In this document: piece by piece, positions 6,737 to 15,126 of the stretch
Numbering within the stretch: the first letter of the stretch is position 1
How the letters are laid out: every line of letters begins with the position of its first letter
NCBI GenBank assembly: GCA_934090735.1
Contig: CAKOJR010000002.1
Span: 62,001-126,000, forward strand
Source of the DNA: an uncultured Bacilli bacterium
Lineage (GTDB): Bacteria; Bacillota_I; Bacilli_A; RF39; UBA660
Direction: 5' to 3'
Length of the DNA stretch: 64,000 nucleotides
The notes under the pieces: generated by a model
What the model was told of the DNA's origin: nothing
The model's database searches: none
What the model saw: the letters and a program-made list of their open reading frames with translations, nothing else
Made by a program: the position numbers and the translations under genes

Positions 6737-8383
6737 TCAGTATCTAGGGTATACTTTTGTAATATTTGTTGGGCTTTCTTTAAAAGCACGCTCGTTTACA
6801 TATGTTATTGATGGGATTGATATATTGTATAAACTATAGCATCTTCTAAAAGCAGATGAGCCTATTTCTTGTAAATTACTTCTTTCACTTATAATAACTT
6901 CAGAAAGGCTTGAAGCTTCATAAAAAGCATGAGCTCCTATTCTTTTTACTTTGTCTGGAATTGTTATACTTTTTAGTGAACTGCAATATTCAAAGGTGTC
7001 CCCTCTTATTTCTGTTAAGTTTTCTGACAATTTAATGGTTTCTAATGAAGTGGCTCCGTAAAAAGATTCACCGCCTAAGAATGTTAAAGTATCTGGTAAC
7101 TCAATTTCTTTTATTTTGCTAGCATTATAAAATGCTCCACCGCCAAGATATTCTAACTCTTTTGGTATATTTACAGAAACTAAATTTTTGCAGTTTTTAA
7201 ATGCTTGCCCTCTTATTTCTTTGATGGTATCTGGGAGTTTAATACTTTCTAGAAATATCATGTTTGAAAAAGTATTACCTCTTAAGCTGATAACTTTTTT
7301 ATTGTTATGAGTTTCTGGAATTGTTGCAGTTTTGAAGTTTGTTAAACCATATGCGTAGAATCTAACACCATAACCATCTTCAGTTTTTTCGTAAAGAATT
7401 TTTGGCGTAGAAAATATTATTAGTGGGAAGATAATTGCTATTAGGATGCTAATTACAAAAGATAGCCTGCTATTATCAGTTGTTAAATTACTTTTTTCTA
7501 GCATTATTATATTTGATATTTTTTCTTCTGGTCTAGCTTTTACTTGCTTTATAAGATATTTCATGAAGTTATATTTTCTTGAAAGTTTAAAGAAGATAAA
7601 GAGAAGGATAATTCCAATAATATATGTGCTTAAAGGAAAGTGAAAAAAGATTATTGTAATGTAGAAACAAAGTAATACAGAAAAAATAATATTTAATACT
7701 TTTTTCCTTTTTAAAACTTCATTTGGTATTAATTTATTTGGCTCTTTGACTCCTAAATTGGCCATTTGTCTGCGTATAAATTCTTCAACGACCTCTTCTT
7801 CTGATAAAAGATACATTGGGTCAAAGTCAGTTATCTTTTTTATTGTTTGAGATAAATCTTTAGCAACAGCATTTGATAATGTCTTTTGGGCATCAAATGG
7901 TTCCCCGCAGTTTGTACAAAAATGATCAGTTATAAGTAGCGTTGTACCGCATTTGCTACACTTTAATTCTAAATTTTGTGGTTTTGTTTGAGCAGCTAGT
8001 TCGGCAAATTTTATAGCTTCTCTCTTTTTAAGTTTTCCAGATATGAAATAACAAATTGGAACAATAATAAAAGCTCCTATAAATACACTTATAAAATCTA
8101 CTATAGCGATGCTTGTCGTAACAAAAAAGTCAAAAAATAGTAATATTGCAGCTCTTATTGCAAACAAGATCCAGAAAAGTTTCTTACTATTTACCGGCGA
8201 AAATGCTTTAGCTATTGGTAGTAAGACAAAAATTGACATATGTATAGAAACAAATGCTTCAATAAATAATGCAGATTTTATATCAAAATCGCCATTACTA
8301 GGCATGGTATAGGCATAAACTAGACTTGGATAAAGTAATAAACTATATATCAACATTATTTTAACAATTTTTTTAAACTTCAT
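6737..8383 (-). CDS. Membrane protein with zinc ribbon and BspA-type leucine-rich repeats
   Basis: The 548-residue protein has an N-terminal hydrophobic signal-like segment, several membrane helices (about 40-115), a cytoplasmic Cys4 zinc ribbon (CSKCGTTL...CTNCGEP near 142-162), two more hydrophobic blocks (about 230-270 and 305-330) and a C-terminal run of about eight LRR_5 repeats of 23 residues (pattern L..I.LPD.L..I...AF). The LRR part would lie outside if the last helix crosses the membrane. It is the first gene of the cluster, 8 bases before the radical SAM gene, with an AAGGTGG ribosome site. It may display or recognise the cluster product; that is inference. Confidence 0.6.
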   Translation of the reverse strand: MKFKKIVKIMLIYSLLLYPSLVYAYTMPSNGDFDIKSALFIEAFVSIHMSIFVLLPIAKAFSPVNSKKLFWILFAIRAAILLFFDFFVTTSIAIVDFISVFIGAFIIVPICYFISGKLKKREAIKFAELAAQTKPQNLELKCSKCGTTLLITDHFCTNCGEPFDAQKTLSNAVAKDLSQTIKKITDFDPMYLLSEEEVVEEFIRRQMANLGVKEPNKLIPNEVLKRKKVLNIIFSVLLCFYITIIFFHFPLSTYIIGIILLFIFFKLSRKYNFMKYLIKQVKARPEEKISNIIMLEKSNLTTDNSRLSFVISILIAIIFPLIIFSTPKILYEKTEDGYGVRFYAYGLTNFKTATIPETHNNKKVISLRGNTFSNMIFLESIKLPDTIKEIRGQAFKNCKNLVSVNIPKELEYLGGGAFYNASKIKEIELPDTLTFLGGESFYGATSLETIKLSENLTEIRGDTFEYCSSLKSITIPDKVKRIGAHAFYEASSLSEVIISERSNLQEIGSSAFRRCYSLYNISIPSITYVNERAFKESPTNITKVYPRY

Positions 8384-8472
8384 AATACCACCTTACAATA
8401 CATTTTATATTATAAATATTATAACATAACTTAATATATTATTTGTATATTTTTTTGTGTGATTTATATAAC

Positions 8473-8497
8473 AAAAAAGATAGGTGTTAAACCTATC
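8473..8497 (-). terminator. Terminator of surface protein gene 1
   Basis: GATAGGT/ACCTATC stem with a five-base loop, then six U on the minus strand, overlapping the stop codon. Confidence 0.85.
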
Positions 8498-10412
8498 AAT
8501 TAACAATGTAAGGGTCTTCTGAAGTGCCTGTGCCACCTGAAATTGTTGTTGAGGATATAAGACTTATCGAAGGTCGAAGTCCAGTACCATCTTCAATGTC
8601 GCCTCGCACATTAAAATTATTAAATTCACCACTAGCCTTGACACCATAAATGAGAGAAATATAACCATCGTTATTTTGAGGTGACAAAGTCCACCAAGAT
8701 GACCCACTTGCATTTTCGAGTAAGTAATAATTAGGATTAAATCCTCCATTAAATCCACCTGCAAAAGAAATTTCATCAGCTGTTAATAATCCTATTTTAT
8801 AAGTTAAATTACCATTACCATTTGTCGTATCACTTACAGTAAATTTAGATAACTTGCCACCATTGTTGTCATTAGGACATTTTAGTGTTGGCTGTTTAGT
8901 TGAATCTATTCTATTATATGCACCATAATAGGTAATATTTTTGGCATAACCAAGCCCACTTGAAATACTTTTATCATTACACCATATTGTATCTGCTAAT
9001 TTACTTTCATATTCAGTTAAATTATTTTTATACCATGTTTCTAAATTTGTTAGTATTGTACTTTTATTTGTATTTGCATGCGTGCTTGCATAATCACTCG
9101 ATCCGACCGTTCCATACATAAATCCAATGCTTGCATTATCATAATAGTTATCATTAAATGCGGTTGTGTATGAACTTCCAGAATATCTTGCAAAGGTTGC
9201 TGTATTACTATTATTAGCAGATGAACATGGGTTAGAAACTTTATTTATATTATCATTATGTAAAATTAATTTTATTGAACCATCACCAGTTATTCTAACT
9301 ATTCTCCAGCATTTACCCGCAAACTGCACATAATTATTTTTTACAGCACCCCTAAAATAATACGACGTTCCATAATCATCTTCTGTGCTTGCTAAAATTG
9401 CTTCAGTTGTATTTTTATTTGATGATATTATTTTATAAGTAAAACTATCTTTAGTTGCACTGACTATATAATATACCCTGCCTAAATTAGTTGCAGGTTG
9501 CATTGTACCTGCGGTACTTGATCCAGCATAATATAAAGAACTATCCGTCAAATATTTACCAACTAAACTAGAGTACGAATTTGCATATGTATCACTAGTT
9601 ACTGCTGTTCCAGTTAAATTAAATTTTGTTCCATTTGCTGTCCATCCCGTTCCATACGTAATATAATGATTTTGAGCACTCGTTGATACACTTACTGTTT
9701 TACTCTCAGCGTCATCTAAAGTATAGGCACTCACTTCTTTACCAGGTACTGTGATTGCTTGTTTAACTTCATTGTTTTCACTCAATGTTGCAATAAATGT
9801 TCCACTATTTGCTTCATACCATCCTGATGGAGCTTGGGTAGCAAGGTTGCCTTTTTCATCTGTAATTTCAACATGAGCATTGAATGTCGCTCCTTGATTA
9901 CTGTTTTGGTCTATGTCTTTTAATGGATAATATATTTTTAACTGATATGTATGAACTGCACTATCTGCTTTTAGAAAGTTACCTTTACCTAGTTCTAGTG
10001 AAGTACCTGTTAAATTAGTTTTTGATATAGTTGGCACTACTTTCCCATTATCACTTGTATTAATACTTACTAATTCATATTGTAATGGATCAGAAGTAAT
10101 AAATGTATTAGAGTCTACTACTAAAGTAAGTTTATAATACATCTCAGCATCTGTATTATTATTACCAGTTACAGTTATTATTTTAGTAGCCCATACTTCA
10201 TCTCTTGGGTATACTCCACTTAAACTTATTGTATTACCACCATTATAGTTTATTTTCATAGTACCACCTTCAGCGGTTACTGTTGTTTCATCTTCCGAAG
10301 TTATACCTGAGGTAAAGTAAGCATAAGAAGCCCCTACTGCTAGTACTATACATAATAGCATTACATAAACCATAACTTTTTTCTGTTTCTTTTGGATATC
10401 TTCTAGGTTCAT
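8496..10412 (-). CDS. Exported surface protein of a four-member paralogous family (member 1)
   Basis: The N-terminus has a hydrophobic segment ending GASYAYFTSG, resembling the signal peptides of TasA/camelysin-type proteins processed by SipW. Next come a beta-rich domain (about 30-190), a segment with YGTGW...NLTG, and the family's C-terminal domain: DDYGTSYYFRGAVKNN, CWRIVRI.GDG, WWTLSP, RPSISL and a final GTSEDPY. A longer frame starts in the promoter's ATGGGG, but the ATG at 10412 is downstream of the -10 and fits better. No SipW peptidase is in the window. Function is unknown; an adhesin or matrix role is a guess from export and paralogy. Confidence 0.7.
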   Translation of the reverse strand: MNLEDIQKKQKKVMVYVMLLCIVLAVGASYAYFTSGITSEDETTVTAEGGTMKINYNGGNTISLSGVYPRDEVWATKIITVTGNNNTDAEMYYKLTLVVDSNTFITSDPLQYELVSINTSDNGKVVPTISKTNLTGTSLELGKGNFLKADSAVHTYQLKIYYPLKDIDQNSNQGATFNAHVEITDEKGNLATQAPSGWYEANSGTFIATLSENNEVKQAITVPGKEVSAYTLDDAESKTVSVSTSAQNHYITYGTGWTANGTKFNLTGTAVTSDTYANSYSSLVGKYLTDSSLYYAGSSTAGTMQPATNLGRVYYIVSATKDSFTYKIISSNKNTTEAILASTEDDYGTSYYFRGAVKNNYVQFAGKCWRIVRITGDGSIKLILHNDNINKVSNPCSSANNSNTATFARYSGSSYTTAFNDNYYDNASIGFMYGTVGSSDYASTHANTNKSTILTNLETWYKNNLTEYESKLADTIWCNDKSISSGLGYAKNITYYGAYNRIDSTKQPTLKCPNDNNGGKLSKFTVSDTTNGNGNLTYKIGLLTADEISFAGGFNGGFNPNYYLLENASGSSWWTLSPQNNDGYISLIYGVKASGEFNNFNVRGDIEDGTGLRPSISLISSTTISGGTGTSEDPYIVN

Positions 10413-10437
10413 ATTATATCTACTTCTTTCTATTATT

Positions 10438-10465
10438 AGTATATAATACACCCCCCCCATGTCAA
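10438..10465 (-). promoter_or_regulatory. Promoter with an eight-G tract in the spacer, surface gene 1
   Basis: Consensus -35 TTGACA (10460-10465) and -10 TATACT (10438-10443) are separated by 16 bases that include eight consecutive G. The same arrangement precedes surface gene 2 with a 17-base spacer and seven G. A homopolymer in the spacer lets slippage change promoter spacing, as in known phase-variable promoters. Confidence 0.75.
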
Positions 10466-10510
10466 GTTAATATTTGGCTGATTTTGTTCTATGGCTTGCA
10501 TTTTATTTAA

Positions 10511-10545
10511 TATAAATAATCAGCTGTAAAACTGATTTATTTCTT
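10511..10545 (-). terminator. Probable tRNA-Arg terminator
   Basis: Stem ATCAG/CTGAT with flanking AAATAA/TTATTT pairs just past the tRNA 3' end; the U-rich tail is imperfect, so this is a weak call. Confidence 0.4.
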
Positions 10546-10548
10546 TAG

Positions 10549-10625
10549 TGGCGTCCTTGGGCAGATTCGAACTGCCGACCTATCGCTTAGGAGGCGATTG
10601 CACTATCCTACTGTGCTACAAGGAC
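10549..10625 (-). tRNA. tRNA-Arg (CCT anticodon)
   Basis: Acceptor stem GTCCTTG/CAAGGAC, discriminator G and encoded CCA. The anticodon loop CTCCTAA sits on an ATCGC/GCGAT stem, reading AGG codons. The TTCGAAT loop is on a GGCAG/CTGCC stem. All four arms fold. Confidence 0.93.
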
Positions 10626-10673
10626 ATATTAAGATTATACCACAATAAGCATAAAAAAAATAGGAATTTCTTC

Positions 10674-11132
10674 CTATTTGTCTGTTGAACCAAATCCACC
10701 AGTACGTTTACCAGTTGCGTTATCATTATCAGTAATTAAATATTTTTGAAAGATAACTTGACCGATAACGTCGCCTTTTTTAATAGTAATATCTTCATTA
10801 AAGAAGTTATAATAAGCAAACATAAAGTGTCCATCGTTATCTGGGTTATTATAGTAATCACTGTCAATTACACCAATACTATTTGCCATTACTAGTCCTT
10901 TTTTAAATGGGTTTGAACTTCTATTAGCAAGCATGAACCATTCGTCACTTTGGCAGTATGCTTTTAGTCCTGTTGGTATAAGGGTCGGCTTGTCTCCTAA
11001 TTTAAATGGATGAATTACAACGTCTTCAGCAGCTTCTACGTCATAACCGGCGGAATTTGCTGTTTTTCTAATTGGAATATTTATATTTTTATCTTCCCAG
11101 CCTTTTGCTACTTCAAAACCTCTTAACTTCAT
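10674..11132 (-). CDS. dut: dUTPase-family nucleotidohydrolase
   Basis: Hydrolyses dUTP to dUMP and pyrophosphate, keeping uracil out of DNA. The five trimeric dUTPase motifs are all present: SAGYD (27-31), RSS (near 70), GVIDSDYY (about 86-93), GQVIFQKY (about 123-130) and the C-terminal arm RTGGFGSTDK. At 152 residues it has normal length. A dCTP deaminase-like variant is possible but the arm is dUTPase-like. Its ATG overlaps the nrdG stop by four bases, so it is the third gene of the nrdD-nrdG-dut operon, a sensible grouping for dNTP supply. Confidence 0.88.
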   Translation of the reverse strand: MKLRGFEVAKGWEDKNINIPIRKTANSAGYDVEAAEDVVIHPFKLGDKPTLIPTGLKAYCQSDEWFMLANRSSNPFKKGLVMANSIGVIDSDYYNNPDNDGHFMFAYYNFFNEDITIKKGDVIGQVIFQKYLITDNDNATGKRTGGFGSTDK

Positions 11133-11629
11133 AAATTTTTCTCCTCTACTACTTTGCCTTTTTTCATTGTTTTTTTTACATTAATAACTCTTTGATTGCT
11201 TGAGCCAGAATATAAAAGTTTGGGATTTTTATTTTCTTCTTCAAACTGGCCATCTACAATGAAATCGGCGTATTTTGTTATTTCTTTATCCATAACATAA
11301 TCTTCAAAATTAAAGCCGGTCCATATCCAAATGCTTTTATCAGGATATTTTTCTTTAAAGGCTTTTGCTAGCTTTGTAGTGGCTTCAATATTTTTATTAT
11401 GAAGTGGCTCACCACCTAAAATAGATAGACCTACTATGTAACTGTTACTTGCAAGTGATAATATTTCATTTATAGTATCGTCAGTGAATTCTTTGCCACC
11501 ATTAAAGTCATGGGTTTCTGGGTTAAAACAATTTTTACAGTTAAATGTACAACCTTGCATGAATATGGAAACTCTAACGCCAGGGCCATTAGAGATATCC
11601 ATTTTTCTTATTTTATTAAACCTAGCCAT
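11129..11629 (-). CDS. nrdG: Anaerobic ribonucleotide reductase activating enzyme
   Basis: Radical SAM enzyme that makes the glycyl radical on NrdD. The cluster motif is C-x3-C-x2-C (CTFNCKNC, about residues 26-33) and the SAM-contact motif GGEP follows near 71-74. At 166 residues it has the usual small NrdG size with no SPASM domain. Its start codon shares one base with the nrdD stop (TAATG) and its own stop overlaps dut, so the three are co-translated. Confidence 0.93.
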   Translation of the reverse strand: MARFNKIRKMDISNGPGVRVSIFMQGCTFNCKNCFNPETHDFNGGKEFTDDTINEILSLASNSYIVGLSILGGEPLHNKNIEATTKLAKAFKEKYPDKSIWIWTGFNFEDYVMDKEITKYADFIVDGQFEEENKNPKLLYSGSSNQRVINVKKTMKKGKVVEEKNL

Positions 11630-13782
11630 TATGCATCCTTATTGTCTAAGTGTAAAACTCTTTCTTTAATTTCTTGAGTTCGTCCTTTATTCCAGAATTT
11701 GGTACCAATGTAACCACATGTTCTTCTGGCTACATTAAGTGTGTCATGGTCTTTGTTTCCACAGTTTGGGCAGTACCATTCTAAATCATCATTAATTAAG
11801 ATTTCTCCATCATATCCACATTTTTGGCAGTAGTCACTTTTAGTGTTTAATTCAGCATACATAATATTGTCATAAATGAATTTAATAACTTCGATAACAG
11901 CTGGAATATTATTTTGTAAGTTAGGTGTTTCAATGTATGAGATTGCTCCACCTGGGGATAATTTTTGGAATTCACTTTCAAGTGATAATTTTGTAAAGGC
12001 ATCTATTTCTTCAAATACTGGTACATGATAAGAGTTAGTAATATAGTTGCGGTCAGTGATTCCTTTAATAATGCCAAAACGTTCTTTTAAGCATTTAGCA
12101 AATTTATATGTAGTGCTTTCAATTGGAGTTCCGTAAACACTGTAGTCCATGTTTTCAGCTTCTTTCCACTCTTTACATTTATCATTTAATTTTTGCATTA
12201 CTTCTAAGGCAAATTCTTTTCCTTTTCCATTATCTGTGTGTGAGTGTCCTGTCATAAATTTAACACATTCATATAGGCCGGCATAACCTAAACTGATTGT
12301 TGAGTATCCGCCATGTAATAGTTCATGAATGCTTTCACCTTTACCTAATCTAGCAAGAGCACCATGTTGCCATAATATAGGAGCTACATCACTTGTTGCT
12401 TTAGCTAGACGTTTATGTCTAATTTGAAGAGCTCTATGACATAGTTCTAGTCTTTCATCAAAGATTTTCCAGAATAGTTCTTCGTCTTTGTCTGCGGATA
12501 GTGCCACGTCAACTAAATTGATAGTAACAACACCTTGATTAAATCTACCATAATATTTTGGTTTACCTTCTTTATCTAAATATGGTGTTAAGAAGCTTCT
12601 GCATCCCATGCATGGATAGCACTGGCCATCACCATTTTTATCAACTTTAAGCTTCTTCATCATTTTTTCTGAAATATAATCTGGTACCATTCTTTTTGCA
12701 GTACATTTAGCGGCTAACTCTGTTAGGTAATAGTATTTACTATTTTCATGAATGTTATCTTCTTCTAATACGTATAGAAGTTTTGGAAATGCTGGAGTGA
12801 TATAAACGCCTTTTTCATTTTTCATACCTTCAATTCTTTGATTTAAGAATTCTTCAATAATCATTGCTAGTTCTTCTTTATATTCTTTTGTTTCACCTAA
12901 ATACATACAAACACTTAGAAATGGTGCTTGACCATTAGTGGTTGTCATTGAGTTAACTTGATATTGGAATGTTTGAACGCCAGCTGTTATTTCAGTTTTT
13001 AAATCTTCTTTTGCGTATTTTTCACAATCTTCTTTTGAGAATTTTCTATTTTTATAAATTTTTAAGTAGCGGTTATAACTATCTCTAACAAATGGGGCTA
13101 AGTGAGTAAGAGTTATTGTGCATCCACCATATTGGCTAGAAGATACTGCAGTTATAATTTGTGTTGCAATAGTTACTGCTGTTAAGAATTTATGTGGCTT
13201 TTCAATCATCACGCCATTGATATTTGTTCCATTTTGAAGCATGTCTTCTAAATTGATAAGGTCACAGTTGTGAAGTGCATTTTGGGCAAAATAATCTGCA
13301 TCATGGAAGTGAATAATTCCTGCGTCGTGAGCTTCAACAATTTCTTCTGGTAATAAGAATCTTCTTGTAATATCTGTACTTGTAATACCAGCTAGATAGT
13401 CTCTTTGGGTTGTTACGATTTTAGCATTTTTATTTGAGTTTTCAGTGTTCCAGTATTCATTTTCACCGTCGATAAGTTCTTTAATTGCTAAATCAGTTGT
13501 ATTACTTCTTCTAACTAGTTCTCTAGTGTATCGATATGTAATATACTTTTTAGCTAGTTGATATTTACCAATACTCATAAGTTTCATTTCAATAATATCT
13601 TGAATGTCTTCTACTAGAATTCTTTTCTTACCTAAAGACTCAATATATTTAATAATATTTTTTATTTGAGTGTTGCTTGCTTGCTCGCTTTCCTCAACTT
13701 CTTTGTTAGCTTTTAAAATAGCTTCTTCAATTTTTTCTGGACAATAATCCACCATATGTCCGTCTCGTTTAATTACTTTCAT
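11629..13782 (-). CDS. nrdD: Anaerobic ribonucleoside-triphosphate reductase, class III
   Basis: Reduces NTPs to dNTPs without oxygen. The 717-residue protein has an N-terminal ATP-cone (about 1-90: MKVIKRDGHMVDYCPEKIEEA), the catalytic barrel, a C-terminal zinc site (CQKCG...CPNCG) and the glycyl radical loop (RTCGYIGTKFWNKGRT) at its end. It is the first gene of the nrdD-nrdG-dut operon. The promoter has TATAAT at 13812-13817, with the palindrome 13839-13856 centred near -42, where a Crp/Fnr protein would activate. No aerobic reductase is in the window, fitting an anaerobe. Confidence 0.95.
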   Translation of the reverse strand: MKVIKRDGHMVDYCPEKIEEAILKANKEVEESEQASNTQIKNIIKYIESLGKKRILVEDIQDIIEMKLMSIGKYQLAKKYITYRYTRELVRRSNTTDLAIKELIDGENEYWNTENSNKNAKIVTTQRDYLAGITSTDITRRFLLPEEIVEAHDAGIIHFHDADYFAQNALHNCDLINLEDMLQNGTNINGVMIEKPHKFLTAVTIATQIITAVSSSQYGGCTITLTHLAPFVRDSYNRYLKIYKNRKFSKEDCEKYAKEDLKTEITAGVQTFQYQVNSMTTTNGQAPFLSVCMYLGETKEYKEELAMIIEEFLNQRIEGMKNEKGVYITPAFPKLLYVLEEDNIHENSKYYYLTELAAKCTAKRMVPDYISEKMMKKLKVDKNGDGQCYPCMGCRSFLTPYLDKEGKPKYYGRFNQGVVTINLVDVALSADKDEELFWKIFDERLELCHRALQIRHKRLAKATSDVAPILWQHGALARLGKGESIHELLHGGYSTISLGYAGLYECVKFMTGHSHTDNGKGKEFALEVMQKLNDKCKEWKEAENMDYSVYGTPIESTTYKFAKCLKERFGIIKGITDRNYITNSYHVPVFEEIDAFTKLSLESEFQKLSPGGAISYIETPNLQNNIPAVIEVIKFIYDNIMYAELNTKSDYCQKCGYDGEILINDDLEWYCPNCGNKDHDTLNVARRTCGYIGTKFWNKGRTQEIKERVLHLDNKDA

Positions 13783-13811
13783 TTTACTTCCTCCCTACAT
13801 TGAACAACTTC

Positions 13812-13817
13812 ATTATA
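13812..13817 (-). promoter_or_regulatory. -10 box of the nrdD operon
   Basis: TATAAT on the minus strand with only a weak -35 (ATGGAA type), as expected for an activator-dependent promoter. The nrdD ribosome site GGGAGG follows. Confidence 0.6.
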
Positions 13818-13838
13818 ACGTCTTAATAATAAATTCCA

Positions 13839-13856
13839 TTGTTGCAATTGCAACAA
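13839..13856. promoter_or_regulatory. 18-bp perfect palindrome, probable Crp/Fnr-family operator
   Basis: TTGTTGCAATTGCAACAA reads the same on both strands and lies between the divergent nrdD operon and the Crp/Fnr gene. Its centre (13847.5) is about 42 bases from the predicted nrdD start, the class II activation position, while it overlaps the -35 (TTGCAA, 13848-13853) of the regulator gene. This predicts activation of nrdDG and autorepression. Confidence 0.7.
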
Positions 13857-13876
13857 AATCGAAATAATGATAAAAT
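13848..13876 (+). promoter_or_regulatory. Promoter of the Crp/Fnr regulator gene
   Basis: TTGCAA (13848-13853), 17-base spacer, TAAAAT (13871-13876). The -35 is inside the palindromic operator. Confidence 0.6.
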
Positions 13877-13894
13877 TGTTTTGGGTGATAAAAA

Positions 13895-14536
13895 ATGAAC
13901 GATCTTTTTAAAAATATTCATCCCAGTAAACAAGGTCTTTTACTAAAAATGTTGGAGTCAATCACTTTACATTTTAATGTAAATGAACTTATTTTGAGTA
14001 AAATTAAAATAGATGATTTTATCGCGATTATTACTGAAGGAGAAGCCAACCTTATAAAGACTGATAGTAATGGTAATAAGTTAATTATTGAAGAACTTGC
14101 AGAAGGTAATATCTTTGGTACTAATATTTCTAATTTAAATAATAAAGAGTATGAAATAGAATCAAAGTCTGATATTACTATTACATTTATTGAAATGCAT
14201 TTTATTTTAAATCCTAAAAATACTACTTCACAAATCTATGCACAATTTTTGATGAATTTATTAGAACTTTTAAATAATAAGTATACAGAAGCAAGCCGAA
14301 GAATAGATATACTAACTAATAAAACTATAAGAAATAAGTTACTTGAATATTTTAAGAATTCATATCAAGAAACAAATGCCAGGGTATTATATTTAAAATC
14401 TAGTTTTACGGCTTTGGCAGATTATCTTGCCGTTGATAGGAGTGCTATGACAAGAGAGCTTAAAAATCTTAAGGATGAGGGATTAATTGAAATAAAAAAT
14501 AAAAAAATTAAACTATTGTATTTTCCACTTGACTAG
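13895..14536 (+). CDS. Crp/Fnr-family transcription regulator
   Basis: A 213-residue protein with an N-terminal cyclic-nucleotide-binding-like beta-roll (about 15-115), a dimer helix (about 120-145) and a C-terminal winged helix of the Crp type (SFTALADYLAVDRSAMTRELKNLKDEGLI, about 169-197). It has no cysteine at all, so it cannot carry an Fnr Fe-S cluster, and the beta-roll lacks an obvious cAMP phosphate cassette; the signal is unknown. It is divergent from nrdD and shares the palindromic operator, so it probably controls anaerobic dNTP synthesis. Start is set by GGGTGAT seven bases before the ATG. Confidence 0.82.
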   Translation: MNDLFKNIHPSKQGLLLKMLESITLHFNVNELILSKIKIDDFIAIITEGEANLIKTDSNGNKLIIEELAEGNIFGTNISNLNNKEYEIESKSDITITFIEMHFILNPKNTTSQIYAQFLMNLLELLNNKYTEASRRIDILTNKTIRNKLLEYFKNSYQETNARVLYLKSSFTALADYLAVDRSAMTRELKNLKDEGLIEIKNKKIKLLYFPLD

Positions 14537-14545
14537 TGTTATAAT
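14516..14545 (+). promoter_or_regulatory. Promoter of the tRNA-Leu/tRNA-Gln unit
   Basis: TTGTAT and TATAAT with an 18-base spacer, lying over the end of the regulator gene; the tRNA begins about 11 bases after the -10. Confidence 0.65.
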
Positions 14546-14556
14546 TGACATGTACT

Positions 14557-14642
14557 GCTCGTATGGCGGAATTGGTAGACGCGATAGACTCAAAATCTAT
14601 TTCCCACAAGGAGTATCGGTTCGACTCCGATTACGAGCACCA
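14557..14642 (+). tRNA. tRNA-Leu (CAA anticodon)
   Basis: Class II tRNA, 86 bases with encoded CCA. Acceptor GCTCGTA/TACGAGC, anticodon loop CTCAAAA on ATAGA/TCTAT, and a long variable arm (TTCCCACAAGGAGT). Confidence 0.93.
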
Positions 14643-14643
14643 G

Positions 14644-14719
14644 TGCCCAGTAGCCAAGCGGTAAGGCATTAGGCTCTGACCCTAACATTTCATAGGTTCG
14701 AATCCTATCTGGGCAGCCA
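14644..14719 (+). tRNA. tRNA-Gln (CTG anticodon)
   Basis: Acceptor TGCCCAG/CTGGGCA, anticodon loop CTCTGAC on TTAGG/CCTAA, T arm ATAGG/CCTAT, encoded CCA. One base separates it from tRNA-Leu, so both share a transcript. Confidence 0.93.
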
Positions 14720-14729
14720 TAAAAAAATA

Positions 14730-14757
14730 ACAGACACATTTAGTGCCTGTTTTTTTA
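14730..14757. terminator. Bidirectional terminator between tRNA-Gln and the scp operon
   Basis: ACAGACAC/GTGCCTGT stem (one mismatch) flanked by A and T runs on the two sides, so it serves the tRNAs on plus and the convergent operon on minus. Confidence 0.85.
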
Positions 14758-15126
14758 TTGTAGTACATCTTGATAATAAAATTTTAAAACATATACTGCT
14801 TGTTGTGCATATAGTTTATCTTCTTCACTTAAGCCTTTGCTTGTGATAAGACTATCTAATTCACCATAATATTCAAGTTTGTTTCTATAGTGCATTTCCA
14901 CTCCTGGTTTAAACATTCCAGTATAGCCTTCACTTTTAATGTATGGTGATGGTAATGTGTTAAATGTTCTTCTTAAAAAGTCGTTAGCACTAAAAACATA
15001 AGTTTTTACTACGTCTTTAAAAGCATTATATATTTTAGTGCATTCTTCTTTATCTTGTGCATTATTTATACTTGCATTGTATTTATCTAGATCAGCTTTA
15101 AACTCCCTTATATCCTTATTAATCAT
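14755..15126 (-). CDS. Unknown small helical protein downstream of scpB
   Basis: The start chosen gives 123 residues (MINKDIREF), because a consensus AAGGAGG lies 6 bases upstream; a longer frame beginning inside scpB has no ribosome site. The protein is charged and helical (DIREFKADLDKYNASINNAQ; later EEDKLYAQQAVYVLKFYYQDVL) with no Cys and no membrane segment. I do not recognise it. It overlaps the scpB stop by eight bases and is the last gene of the scpA-scpB operon, so a link to chromosome organisation is possible but unproven. Confidence 0.6.
   Translation of the reverse strand: MINKDIREFKADLDKYNASINNAQDKEECTKIYNAFKDVVKTYVFSANDFLRRTFNTLPSPYIKSEGYTGMFKPGVEMHYRNKLEYYGELDSLITSKGLSEEDKLYAQQAVYVLKFYYQDVLQ

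Noticed and set aside
10413..10460. Longer start for surface gene 1 beginning ATGGGGGGG
   Set aside because: This ATG overlaps the -35 and would place translation start upstream of the transcription start; the second G-tract gene has the tract in a different frame. The promoter reading fits both genes.
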